From Claveliimonas acetigenes (GTDB taxonomy: Bacteria > Bacillota > Clostridia > Lachnospirales > Lachnospiraceae), in assembly GCF_025567385.1 (NCBI RefSeq), contig NZ_JAOQJU010000022.1, positions 1 through 51,204 of the forward strand: a stretch of 51,204 nucleotides of DNA, in the 5' to 3' direction. This document shows, piece by piece, positions 32,564 to 40,709 of this stretch (within the stretch, counting starts at the first letter, position 1; each line of letters begins with the position of its first letter). Under the pieces are notes generated by a model. The model was not told where the DNA came from. It ran no database searches and saw nothing but the letters and a program-made list of their open reading frames with translations. The position numbers and the translations under genes were made by a program.

Positions 32564-32667
32564 CCGCCCTGCTCTCTGGTAAAGAATTAGGCGGCTATCT
32601 CTGATAGTTTACATTTAATTTTTCGCCAAGGCGGATAGGTTTGAGCTATCTTCTCGGCTGTCTTAGT
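32555..32667 (-). ncRNA. Predicted antisense RNA (antitoxin) for toxin copy 2
   Basis: Promoter TTGACA (32702-32697), 17 bases, TATAAT (32679-32674). The transcript ends at TAGCCGCC (32561-32568) paired with GGCGGCTA (32590-32597), followed on the minus strand by TTTTC. It overlaps the 3' end of the toxin gene. Both promoter boxes match the consensus, as expected for an abundant, short-lived antitoxin RNA. Confidence 0.7.
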
Positions 32668-32713
32668 AAGTATATTATAATCAATCTTTACGATTGTGTC
32701 AACACCTCCAACT

Positions 32714-32733
32714 ACTTCCCATGCCCGCCAGCA
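32714..32733. repeat. 20 bp direct repeat, copy 2
   Basis: Exact copy of 31111-31130, located between the second antisense promoter and the integrase ribosome binding site. Possible binding site for an element regulator or replication protein. Confidence 0.6.
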
Positions 32734-32757
32734 TAGGAAAAAGGAGGATGACACAGA

Positions 32758-33801
32758 ATGCCTGTTTACAAGGATGAAGCAAAAGGCACATGGTTTGTAA
32801 AGTGTTACTATACGGATTACACCGGGGTGAAACGTCAGCGGAAGAAGCGCGGCTTTAAGCTCCAGCGTGAAGCGAAGGAATGGGAACGAGATTTTCTTGC
32901 TTCTCTGCAGTATGACGGAGCTACAACCTTCGGAAGTGTAGCGGAAAACTTCATACAAGAAATCACGCCCAGGAGAAGAAAAACGACTGTCAGGACGTAC
33001 AATATCGCCCTGGCTCACATCCTGCCCACGTTCAAAGATACTGCCTTGGCAGCCATTACGGAAAAATCTGTTGTGCTCTGGCAGAACGAGCTGCTATCCA
33101 AAGAGCTTTCAGACGTCTATATCAATAAGATTGATACCATATTCCGCACTATTTACAAATACGGAGCGAAACGCTGTGGAATTATGGCTAATCCTTTTGA
33201 AGGTGTAGAGAAGATAGGAAAAGCCCGCTCAAAGTCCCTGACCTTCTGGACTTACGACCAATACAGCGCATTCATTAAACTGATTGAAAACCCTACTACC
33301 CACATGGCTTTTCAAATACTATACTTTACTGGGATTCGGATTGGAGAACTGTTTGCCCTTACTGCAGAGGATATCAATCTTGCTGAAGGCGTGATGCATA
33401 TTACCAAATCACTACAGCGTATGGAACGCCAGGATGTTATTACGCCGCCTAAAACAGAGAAAGGGATTCGAGACATCACATTGCCTGCATTCCTGACAAA
33501 AGAACTTGAAAATTATATGGCTATGATATATGATTGTAACAGCGAAACACGGCTTTTTGGAATGTCAAAACAATCACTGTATTACCCCATGAAAAAATAC
33601 GCAGAGCAAGCAGGGATTCCCCGGATCAGGATTCACGATTTTCGGCATTCGCACGTTGCTCTATTGATTGAAAAGGGCGTTTCCCCGCTGGCAATAGCGG
33701 AGCGGCTCGGTCATGACAGTGTAACCGTTACCCTAGGTACATATGGGCACTTATATCCGAATAAGCAAAGAGAAATCGCCGACCTTCTGGAACTTCTTTA
33801 A
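32758..33801 (+). CDS. int: Tyrosine site-specific integrase
   Basis: A 347-residue integrase with an arm-binding N-terminus (about 1-55, KGTWFVKCYYTDYTGVKRQ), a core-binding SAM-like domain (about 57-155) and a catalytic domain. The active residues are present: R194 in TGIRIGEL, H293 and R296 in HDFRHSH, H319 in RLGHD and the nucleophile Y329 in TYGHLYP. AAAGGAGG lies upstream. Its stop is followed by arm-type repeats and then the attR core, 75 bases later. No strong terminator separates it from queT, so transcription may run on into the riboswitch. Confidence 0.92.
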   Translation: MPVYKDEAKGTWFVKCYYTDYTGVKRQRKKRGFKLQREAKEWERDFLASLQYDGATTFGSVAENFIQEITPRRRKTTVRTYNIALAHILPTFKDTALAAITEKSVVLWQNELLSKELSDVYINKIDTIFRTIYKYGAKRCGIMANPFEGVEKIGKARSKSLTFWTYDQYSAFIKLIENPTTHMAFQILYFTGIRIGELFALTAEDINLAEGVMHITKSLQRMERQDVITPPKTEKGIRDITLPAFLTKELENYMAMIYDCNSETRLFGMSKQSLYYPMKKYAEQAGIPRIRIHDFRHSHVALLIEKGVSPLAIAERLGHDSVTVTLGTYGHLYPNKQREIADLLELL

Positions 33802-33804
33802 CGG

Positions 33805-33825
33805 TTTTAGTTCCATTTTAGTTCC
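33805..33825. repeat. Right integrase arm-type repeats
   Basis: The same two tandem TTTTAGTTCC units as at 25042-25062, here 51 bases before the att core; on the left they are 98 bases inside. The unequal spacing is typical of lambda-type P and P' arms. Confidence 0.6.
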
Positions 33826-33876
33826 GTGAAAGGTCGGGGATTCCCCGAAAACCTTGTGATTACGCTAAAATTAATT

Positions 33877-33898
33877 CGTGTGTTCGAGACCTTCCACA
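33877..33898. repeat. attR core (inside the preQ1 aptamer)
   Basis: Identical to 24922-24943. It covers the 5' strand of P1, the loop and most of the 3' strand of the queT riboswitch aptamer. Confidence 0.85.
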
Positions 33899-33918
33899 CG
33901 AAAAACAAAACTAAAGGA
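33877..33918 (+). promoter_or_regulatory. preQ1-I riboswitch of queT
   Basis: A 6 bp P1 stem (CGTGTG with CACACG) encloses a 12 base loop, followed by an A-rich tail AAAAACAAAACTAAAGGAG. The loop CCTT can pair with AAGG in the tail, making the H-type pseudoknot that hides the ribosome binding site. Layout and loop length match the B. subtilis queC aptamer. The gene controlled is a queuosine-precursor transporter, which fits. Ligand binding would lower translation of queT. Confidence 0.88.
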
Positions 33919-33928
33919 GAAAAAGAAT

Positions 33929-34423
33929 ATGAAAGAAAACAAAGTAACATTTCTGACCCAGGCAGCGATGATTGCTGCCATCTACGTAGTTCTTACCTAC
34001 GTATTCGCACCATTTTCGTTCGGAGAAATACAGATCCGTATTTCCGAAGCCCTTACCATTTTACCATTATTTACACCTGCAGCCATTCCGGGCCTGTTCA
34101 TCGGATGCCTGATCGGCAACATTCTCGGAGGCGCCATACTGCCGGATATTATTTTCGGAAGCCTGGCAACGCTCCTTGGCGCTGTGTTTACCTGGCTTCT
34201 TCGCGGACACAGCAAATTCCTGGGACCGGTTCCGCCGATTGCCGCCAACACGATTATCGTCCCATTCGTCCTACGTTATGGATATGGCATCGTTCTTCCG
34301 ATTCCTTTTATGATGCTGACAGTCGGTATCGGAGAAGTTCTTTCCTGTGGTGTATTGGGAATGATTGTATATTTCGCACTGGCTCGCTATAAAGGCGTTA
34401 TTTTTACAAAAGCCTCTGCCTGA
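33929..34423 (+). CDS. queT: Queuosine-precursor transporter QueT (ECF S component)
   Basis: A 164-residue membrane protein with 5-6 TM helices, typical of the QueT family (FAPFSFGEIQIRISEAL, FTPAAIPGLFIGCLIGN, VPPIAANTIIVPFVLRYGYG). It binds a queuosine precursor such as preQ1 and works with the shared ECF energising module. AAAGGAG precedes the ATG at 33929. The adjoining preQ1 riboswitch gives feedback control. Its native promoter was displaced when the element inserted into the riboswitch, so it now depends on element sequence or int read-through. Confidence 0.92.
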   Translation: MKENKVTFLTQAAMIAAIYVVLTYVFAPFSFGEIQIRISEALTILPLFTPAAIPGLFIGCLIGNILGGAILPDIIFGSLATLLGAVFTWLLRGHSKFLGPVPPIAANTIIVPFVLRYGYGIVLPIPFMMLTVGIGEVLSCGVLGMIVYFALARYKGVIFTKASA

Positions 34424-34441
34424 AAATAAGGTATCTAAAAA

Positions 34442-34473
34442 GGGAACACGCTCCTGACGGCTGTCGTGTTCCC
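34442..34473. terminator. Bidirectional terminator between queT and the next gene
   Basis: GGGAACACG (34442-34450) pairs with CGTGTTCCC (34465-34473). TTTTT follows on the minus strand and a T-rich tail on the plus strand, serving convergent genes. Confidence 0.8.
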
Positions 34474-34479
34474 TTGTTG

Positions 34480-36912
34480 CTATTCTAAATACCCTTCCAG
34501 AATTCCTCCGCTTCCGGAAAGCATCTGATCCATCTGCTCATAGGTCACGGTTCCGGTCACGCCCGTTCCCGCCTCTATGTAATTCACCGTCTCATCCGTA
34601 TATCCCGTCAGTATTACAGAATTCTGGCTATCCGTCATTCCTATTATCAGGCATCCTCTGCTGATGAGGTACAGAAGCTCTTCTGTCGTGCAGCCTGTCA
34701 GATCCATTCCTTTATTACCAGAAATCTCACTTATCACCTCAGCGGGCCGTTTGCCGGACTGCAGCTGCTGCAGCATCGCAGAAATCGTCTCATCTTTTCC
34801 TTCCATGCTGTACTGAGTATCCCTGTTTCCCCTCTCATAGATATAACGAAGTGACGTGTCAACTGCCACACCGCTCTGCCTGTCCGCTTCTGCAATGGCA
34901 TCTCCTGCAGTTTCATAGATACCCTGCAGTTCTCCGTAAGCATATACGTAATATCCTTCCGTCTGCTGAAAACTGTCAAATTCTTCCACATCCGCCTGCT
35001 CAAATAATACCTGCTTTGGCTTCAACACTTTCGGCATCTGATCTTGAATCCCGTCTGCAAAGGTCAGGCGCATCTGCGTTTCTTTCAGCTCCGTACTGTA
35101 GCTTTCCAGGGAAATGTTGCTTTTTTCCTTGTCCTCGTTATTCGTAATATATTCTGCGTTCATGCCGGAATATACTGTTCCGTTTTTACTCACACGCCTG
35201 AGCGTCAACATTCCATCTTCCACCTCGACCGACTGTACATAACTGTTGTCAGACTCATAGGTTTTGATTATCTCATTCTCTGCACTGCGGATTTCTATCT
35301 TATACATCGGCAGTACCTGCTCTCCTGCAATGGTCGTACCTGCATCATCCTTTCTGGCAGTCCCCACCACAAAATCACTGTATATAAAATCCAGCGGTTT
35401 TATGCATTCATTCTCTGCACAGGATATGTTGTATTCTGCTCCGTCTTCCAGATTCTTCACCGTTATTTCTGTGGCTTCATCCTCATTCCCATCTGTCTGG
35501 TACGCCACCATGCTTCCGTCATCCGAGACAGCGTACTGCCCCTCTGTCAGCCCGGAAGCCAATTCTTCCCTCCGATCCTTCTCCAGGTCAATCTCATACA
35601 GAGTTCCGCCAACCAACATATAGAACATGTTCTTCTGCGTACTGTAATACACAAGCCGTTCCAGCTCATCTGCGGCTATTGCCGCTGATTTCGTACTGGG
35701 TACAAACACCTTCTCCTCAATAGAATTTTTACTGCTGTTGTAATAATAAACGGCTGCTCCCACCTCTCCTTCATGGGCGCCCCGGTTCATATATCCATAC
35801 ACGGCAAAGGTTGTATTTCCATTTCCCTCAACCGCAAGAATCTTAATCTCATGCGTATCCGTCATATTTCTGACATCCATATTCTCCGCATCCATAAAAC
35901 TGAATAATAGCGACAGTTCATCCTTCTCCTGATTATAATTCCACAATTCATTCGCCTGTACAAACGAAACAATCGTACCATCATCATTTACCATATAAGG
36001 GACATCATAAGACGCAATCCCCAGCAGAAGTCCTTTTTCACTCAATACTTTCTGGCTTCCATTGAAAATCTGTTCCATTTTGCGGTCGTAATTAAGCAGG
36101 TAAATATGATCCGCCGCCATGCGGACACGGAAAAATTCCTTCACCCGGTACCGGTCTGTCTGATTTTCCTCCCCACTGCACAGCACCTCATACTCCAGTT
36201 TTACGGAAGTATAAGAGGCATTGGTTTCCATAACATACCATCGTTCTTCCCCGGAAATCTTCGGTTCCAAATCTCCCCATGTAACATGATCATAATCCGA
36301 ATGAATTGTCACATGCTGAAATGTGGTATTATCTCCCTCACCGGACGGCTCAATTGCATCGGATATTCCGGAATTCTCTGCTTTAGAAAGGGCATTTTCA
36401 TGAAAATTATAAATATAATCCATACAGGATGTAAGATTGCATTCGGAAGGATCTTTTATCCTAGTATAATAATAAACTTCTTCACTTTCAACCTCCAGTT
36501 CAACCACCAGCATTCTTTCCTCTGTCAGGATTCCCTCTTCAATCGGGAGCGTCATCTGAGCCTTTACATCTTCCATTATATTTTCATACAACATCTGCTG
36601 CCCATCAAGAGAGCATACCCGATAACTAACACTCAGAATATCCCTGTTATATGCGTCAATATTCATAACCAGCTGGTTTGCCGTAACCGGCGTAACCGAA
36701 TCCCGCATGGTGGCAATATCCATCTCCTGCTTATAGCCTGTCAGCGGATTGACGTCATACCCGTCGCAAGAAAAAGAGATTGTCGGCAGTGTCGCAGTCC
36801 CCAGATCCGCCGTCATATTATCATTGCCGCGGTTCGTCAGATAACTGAATACGATTACCGCTGCAATGAAAACACCTGTAAGTACTCCAATGTTTATCCA
36901 TTGTTTTTTCAT
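34480..36912 (-). CDS. Large membrane-anchored extracytoplasmic protein, unknown function
   Basis: An 810-residue protein with one N-terminal TM anchor (about 8-26) and a long extracellular part. Repeated beta-strand patterns such as YAVSDDGSMVAYQTDG, FVVGTARKDD and YVYAYGELQGIYE suggest a beta-propeller. The last 120 residues (ELLYLISRGCLIIGMTDSQN, ILTGYTDETVNYIEAGTG) resemble a C39-like fold without a proved active site. The start has AAGGG upstream and lies five bases after the methyltransferase stop, so the two form an operon. No named family recognised. Confidence 0.6.
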   Translation of the reverse strand: MKKQWINIGVLTGVFIAAVIVFSYLTNRGNDNMTADLGTATLPTISFSCDGYDVNPLTGYKQEMDIATMRDSVTPVTANQLVMNIDAYNRDILSVSYRVCSLDGQQMLYENIMEDVKAQMTLPIEEGILTEERMLVVELEVESEEVYYYTRIKDPSECNLTSCMDYIYNFHENALSKAENSGISDAIEPSGEGDNTTFQHVTIHSDYDHVTWGDLEPKISGEERWYVMETNASYTSVKLEYEVLCSGEENQTDRYRVKEFFRVRMAADHIYLLNYDRKMEQIFNGSQKVLSEKGLLLGIASYDVPYMVNDDGTIVSFVQANELWNYNQEKDELSLLFSFMDAENMDVRNMTDTHEIKILAVEGNGNTTFAVYGYMNRGAHEGEVGAAVYYYNSSKNSIEEKVFVPSTKSAAIAADELERLVYYSTQKNMFYMLVGGTLYEIDLEKDRREELASGLTEGQYAVSDDGSMVAYQTDGNEDEATEITVKNLEDGAEYNISCAENECIKPLDFIYSDFVVGTARKDDAGTTIAGEQVLPMYKIEIRSAENEIIKTYESDNSYVQSVEVEDGMLTLRRVSKNGTVYSGMNAEYITNNEDKEKSNISLESYSTELKETQMRLTFADGIQDQMPKVLKPKQVLFEQADVEEFDSFQQTEGYYVYAYGELQGIYETAGDAIAEADRQSGVAVDTSLRYIYERGNRDTQYSMEGKDETISAMLQQLQSGKRPAEVISEISGNKGMDLTGCTTEELLYLISRGCLIIGMTDSQNSVILTGYTDETVNYIEAGTGVTGTVTYEQMDQMLSGSGGILEGYLE

Positions 36913-36917
36913 CTATT

Positions 36918-38030
36918 CTATCCCTTCTGATTCAATAACTTTCCGATCATCGGTTCTACATGCAGCGCCTCTTCGCAAGCCGAGATTACAGATGCATTCT
37001 CTTTCTTTCCATCCGTTTTCACCGCCCGGATCAAGATATTCTTCGGTGTATGTTCCATATCTATAAACTCCAGGATCTGTGCGTTATATCCTTCTCTTTC
37101 CAGATATTCCGCCCGCAGAGCATCAGTTGCCAGCGCTGCGAATCTTTCTTTAATCAGGCCATATTTCATCAAAGGCGCTAACACATCGCTCTGAATCTGC
37201 CCGTTTAATTCATGCTGACAGCAGGGCACAGACAAAATAACTTTCGCGCCCCAGCCCACTGCCTTTGCCAGCGCAAAATCTGTCGCTGTATCGCAGGCAT
37301 GGAGCGTCACAACCATATCCACTCTATCTGCACCGGTATAATCCGCAATATTCCCTTCCAGAAACCGCAGTTTTTCATATCCATATTTTATACTCAGCTC
37401 ATTGCAGCGCCGTATCACATCCGATTTCAAATCCAGCCCTACTATACGTACGTCGTATTGATTTATCTCATGTAAATAATAATACATGGCAAAAGTAAGG
37501 TAAGATTTGCCGCACCCAAAATCCAGGATCGTAATCTCCCTGTCTGTAGGAAGTTCCGGCAGTATATCCTCGATAAATTCCAGAAAACGGTTGATTTGCC
37601 GGAATTTGTCGAACCGTGAGTGTACAATCTGTCCTTTCTTCGTCATAACTCCCAGATCCTGAAGGAAGGGAATCTGCATCCCTTCTTCCAGCAAATATCT
37701 TTTCTTCCGGTTATGAGACATATCCACATCTTTTATGCATCCGTCCTGCGCTTTCTTCTTAATTGTAACCTTCCCCTTCTTACTCACCAGCACGGTATAA
37801 CGATTCTTCCGGGTCTCCATCTGCATCTGCCTGAACTCCTCCATCAGTCCGGCTATCTCCCTGTATGCTTCTTCCGGTTCTAAATTCCTGTGAAATGCCT
37901 GGTTATTCTGAAAGCTTTCCAACTGAAAGAAAAGTGTGCCCTTCTTCATCAAAGGACGCACTTTCACTTTATTTACGCCACCCTTAGAGCGCGGGCTGCT
38001 AAGGGTGGCAGATATAAATTCTATATTCAA
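36918..38030 (-). CDS. SAM-dependent methyltransferase (Methyltransf_32-like)
   Basis: A 370-residue class I methyltransferase. Motif I is ITILDFGCGKSYLTFA, followed by VGLDLKSDVI and VVTLHACDTATDFAL, then LSVPCCQHELN, the pattern of Methyltransf_32 proteins, which may modify RNA. The N-terminal ATLSSPRSKGGVNKVKVRP motif is conserved in homologues, so translation should begin at TTG 38030 with a weak AGGA. An 11 bp perfect hairpin (37977-37987 with 37999-38009) lies just inside the gene and may slow translation. Substrate unknown. Confidence 0.75.
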   Translation of the reverse strand: MNIEFISATLSSPRSKGGVNKVKVRPLMKKGTLFFQLESFQNNQAFHRNLEPEEAYREIAGLMEEFRQMQMETRKNRYTVLVSKKGKVTIKKKAQDGCIKDVDMSHNRKKRYLLEEGMQIPFLQDLGVMTKKGQIVHSRFDKFRQINRFLEFIEDILPELPTDREITILDFGCGKSYLTFAMYYYLHEINQYDVRIVGLDLKSDVIRRCNELSIKYGYEKLRFLEGNIADYTGADRVDMVVTLHACDTATDFALAKAVGWGAKVILSVPCCQHELNGQIQSDVLAPLMKYGLIKERFAALATDALRAEYLEREGYNAQILEFIDMEHTPKNILIRAVKTDGKKENASVISACEEALHVEPMIGKLLNQKG

Positions 38031-38068
38031 ATTGTCCTGCAGTATTTTTTTAAATTTTCCATGGGACT

Positions 38069-38097
38069 ATTATACCGCAAGTTTCCGGCAGAGTAAA
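38069..38097 (-). promoter_or_regulatory. Promoter of the methyltransferase operon
   Basis: TTTACT (38097-38092), 17 bases, TATAAT (38074-38069) on the minus strand. Confidence 0.7.
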
Positions 38098-38104
38098 TGG
38101 ATTT

Positions 38105-40696
38105 TTATTTCACCATTCTCGGAAATGTAATCGTTACACGGAACAGGTCGCCGTCCAGATACAGTTCAAACTTACCGCCCTGCATCATTGTCAGACTCTT
38201 GGCAATGGAAAGCCCAAGGCCGCTGCCTTCTGTACTTCTGGACACATCCCCCCGGACAAACCGCTCTGTCAGTTCATCTGCCTCGATATTCAGTGGCTGT
38301 TCCGATACATTTTTCAGTGAAAATTTCACTTCTGTCTGTGTCACTCTCAGATCTGCGTAAATACGTGTCCCTTCCATAGCATATTTTGCCGCATTGTTGT
38401 AAATATTTTCCAGAACTCTCCACATTCTGCGTCCGTCTACCCGGATGACCGCTTCTTCCTCAGGAAGGCTTACGATTTCTTTCAGGTTCCGGCTCTGGAA
38501 TTTCTCCGCAAACTCTCCACTGACCTGCTGAATCATTTCCACCAGATTAATATTGGTGTATTCCAATGAAATATTGCCGGAGCTTACCTTTGACGCTTCT
38601 ACCACATCCTCCGTCAATGTCTTAAGGCGCTGTGTCTTTGCTTCCAGGACATCCAAGTAGCCTTGTATTTTAGGATCTGTAAAGTTCTCCTTTTTCAGCA
38701 GATAAATATAATTGATAATCGAGGTAAGCGGTGTCTTAATATCATGAGCCACATTGGTAATCAGGTCTGTCTTAAGCCGTTCATTCTTCATGCTGGCTTC
38801 TACCGCCGCATCCAGGCCCTCTCCAATCGTATTCACCCTCTCTGCAATCTCGAGCTGTTCTCCGTAAAGCCCCTGGAGCGGGATCTGGTAATCTACTTCT
38901 CCGCCGGCAATCCGCATAATCCCCGTCCGGATGCGTTTTCTCCCAATCACTCTGCGCATCAGATAGACAAAAGCCAATATCTCCGCTGCAAACATTAAGA
39001 AGACGAACATGCCATTCCCGCCAAGCGCAAACCAATGAAGCAGTATAAATCCACCATACAAAAGCACAATTTTCCATACAGAGTGGATGTTACGGAACAG
39101 CTTCCTGAAGGAATGAATCAGCCATCGAAGCAGGCTGTCCTTCCAAAGTGACTTTGCCTTGATTCTCCGCACCAGGCTCAGATAACCGATCAGGAAGATA
39201 AGGCAGGTCAGCGCCGCGCAGACTCCTGCGACTATCACCTGTGCTATATCATAAGCCTGAATCCTATCCGCAGAATAATAAACCATGCCACTTGTGTCCG
39301 TCACCCAATCGCCGGATACGTATACCTCCGTTGTGGGCCAGATTGTGGCTAAGAGCATCATACACAAACACCAGGCTCCAATCACAAGCGCAGCCGCAAT
39401 CTCTGTCTTCCAGCGGTCAAAAAAGTGAAGATGCAATTCATCATCTCCGGGGCTGCGCCCGGCAGCCGCCGTAAGCCATACCAGGATTACCAGCAGAAGC
39501 AGCCCGGAAACGCCTCCCAGAACCATCATCCGCCTCACCGTCGGCGCATACTCTTCATACCCGGCTGCCTGTGTATAATACGTATCCTGGATTGGGAACG
39601 CTGTGTCAACCTTCATGGCAAAAACAAAATTGTCATCTGTCCACGCCATATCTTTCACTACATCCACCCAATCCTTAGCTGAAATACCTTCCATATTGGA
39701 ATCAAAATCTGCAAGCTTAGGCTTTACAATTACATATTTCCCGTCCGCCCGGATTTTTTCCAGATTCTTCTCCACATCATCATAAGACGTATATCCTGAG
39801 ACGTTGGTATATACCTTTTTCTCCTCCTCGTCAACAAACAGGTAAGTGAGATTCGTATTTCCCTCCGTCCACTCATTTACGAACGTCTGATAACTGTTCA
39901 CATCATTATAAATCCGCAAAGCGGAACTATGAATCATATCAAACGCTTCTGATAGCCTTCCATTCCACTTTTCGTTTGTATTCACAATTTCCAGAAGATT
40001 CTGCGCATCAAGCGGTTTATACTTCTCTTCTGTCCAATATCCGTCATAAGTCCAGCAGTTCACGTATTTCACTCTGCCTTCCTTATCCTGAACCATCTTA
40101 ACTCCCAGGGATTCCCCATTATAGGACGAATCCTCCACCAGAATCCTGAGCGCTTCCGTTGACGTATAAGACGAATCTTCCATAACAAAGGATAGCTCAC
40201 CATTCTCCAGAAGTGCCTTCAATTCATCATAATAGTAGTACTCATAGCTATTATCTGTTTTCTGACAAACAATAATCGGATTCTCTGTCTCGTCTTGTGT
40301 ATACCCGCTTTCTACTCCGCCATCATTAATGGCCTCGCCCCAATTATTCAGGTCTTCAAGACGGTACGCAAGCCCGTTCGTATTTTCATTCGTGATGCGG
40401 TTATTATTAAAATATTCCTCCACATCTACAATTTTATCTCCGTCCAGTTGCCCCTCTGTCTCTATCTGCCGCTTCATCCCAAGCAGATGAAGAATCTCCA
40501 TGCTTTCACTGTAAACTTTCTTTGAAAATCCTTCCGTATCCAGGTAATTTCCGGTTTTTTTGCCGGACAGCATATCTTCTGCCACATCCGGATAGGAAGC
40601 CATCCACAAAATGCTTATCACCAGAGTCGCTGAAAGGACATACGCGGCAACAATCAGAATCCCTTTTGCCAATCCTGATTTGTACCATTTGTTCAT
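38105..40696 (-). CDS. Membrane sensor histidine kinase
   Basis: An 863-residue kinase. One TM helix near the N-terminus is followed by an extracytoplasmic region of about 370 residues, then a cluster of about six TM helices (about 405-600), a HAMP-like linker, the H-box NVAHDIKTPLTSI with phospho-acceptor H651, and an ATPase domain with NIYNNAAKYA (N-box) and EGSGLGLSIAK (G2). The large sensor and multi-TM region are unusual. It follows the response regulator by 13 bases, making a two-component operon. The signal is unknown. Confidence 0.88.
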   Translation of the reverse strand: MNKWYKSGLAKGILIVAAYVLSATLVISILWMASYPDVAEDMLSGKKTGNYLDTEGFSKKVYSESMEILHLLGMKRQIETEGQLDGDKIVDVEEYFNNNRITNENTNGLAYRLEDLNNWGEAINDGGVESGYTQDETENPIIVCQKTDNSYEYYYYDELKALLENGELSFVMEDSSYTSTEALRILVEDSSYNGESLGVKMVQDKEGRVKYVNCWTYDGYWTEEKYKPLDAQNLLEIVNTNEKWNGRLSEAFDMIHSSALRIYNDVNSYQTFVNEWTEGNTNLTYLFVDEEEKKVYTNVSGYTSYDDVEKNLEKIRADGKYVIVKPKLADFDSNMEGISAKDWVDVVKDMAWTDDNFVFAMKVDTAFPIQDTYYTQAAGYEEYAPTVRRMMVLGGVSGLLLLVILVWLTAAAGRSPGDDELHLHFFDRWKTEIAAALVIGAWCLCMMLLATIWPTTEVYVSGDWVTDTSGMVYYSADRIQAYDIAQVIVAGVCAALTCLIFLIGYLSLVRRIKAKSLWKDSLLRWLIHSFRKLFRNIHSVWKIVLLYGGFILLHWFALGGNGMFVFLMFAAEILAFVYLMRRVIGRKRIRTGIMRIAGGEVDYQIPLQGLYGEQLEIAERVNTIGEGLDAAVEASMKNERLKTDLITNVAHDIKTPLTSIINYIYLLKKENFTDPKIQGYLDVLEAKTQRLKTLTEDVVEASKVSSGNISLEYTNINLVEMIQQVSGEFAEKFQSRNLKEIVSLPEEEAVIRVDGRRMWRVLENIYNNAAKYAMEGTRIYADLRVTQTEVKFSLKNVSEQPLNIEADELTERFVRGDVSRSTEGSGLGLSIAKSLTMMQGGKFELYLDGDLFRVTITFPRMVK

Positions 40697-40709
40697 AAGC
40701 AGCTCCCTT

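Larger units (their letters stand above)
24922..33898. mobile_element. Integrated phage-satellite-like element (about 9 kb)
   Basis: Bounded by identical 22 bp att cores (24922-24943 and 33877-33898). From right to left: integrase, two type I toxin modules, XRE repressor, divergent small XRE gene, small HTH and unknown genes, DUF3987 protein, more small genes, scaffold, major capsid and a sigma-70-like factor. The layout of integrase and repressor divergent from a replication and packaging block matches phage-inducible chromosomal islands. There is no terminase, portal, head-tail connector, tail or lysis gene, so it cannot make its own virion. It would need a helper phage, or it is a decayed prophage. 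Confidence 0.85.

Noticed and set aside
32587..33018. Leftward frame opposite the integrase start
   Set aside because: It overlaps the antisense RNA promoter and the integrase gene; no ribosome binding site is seen.
37977..38009. Hairpin read as a terminator
   Set aside because: It lies within a conserved coding motif and has no T-run on either strand.
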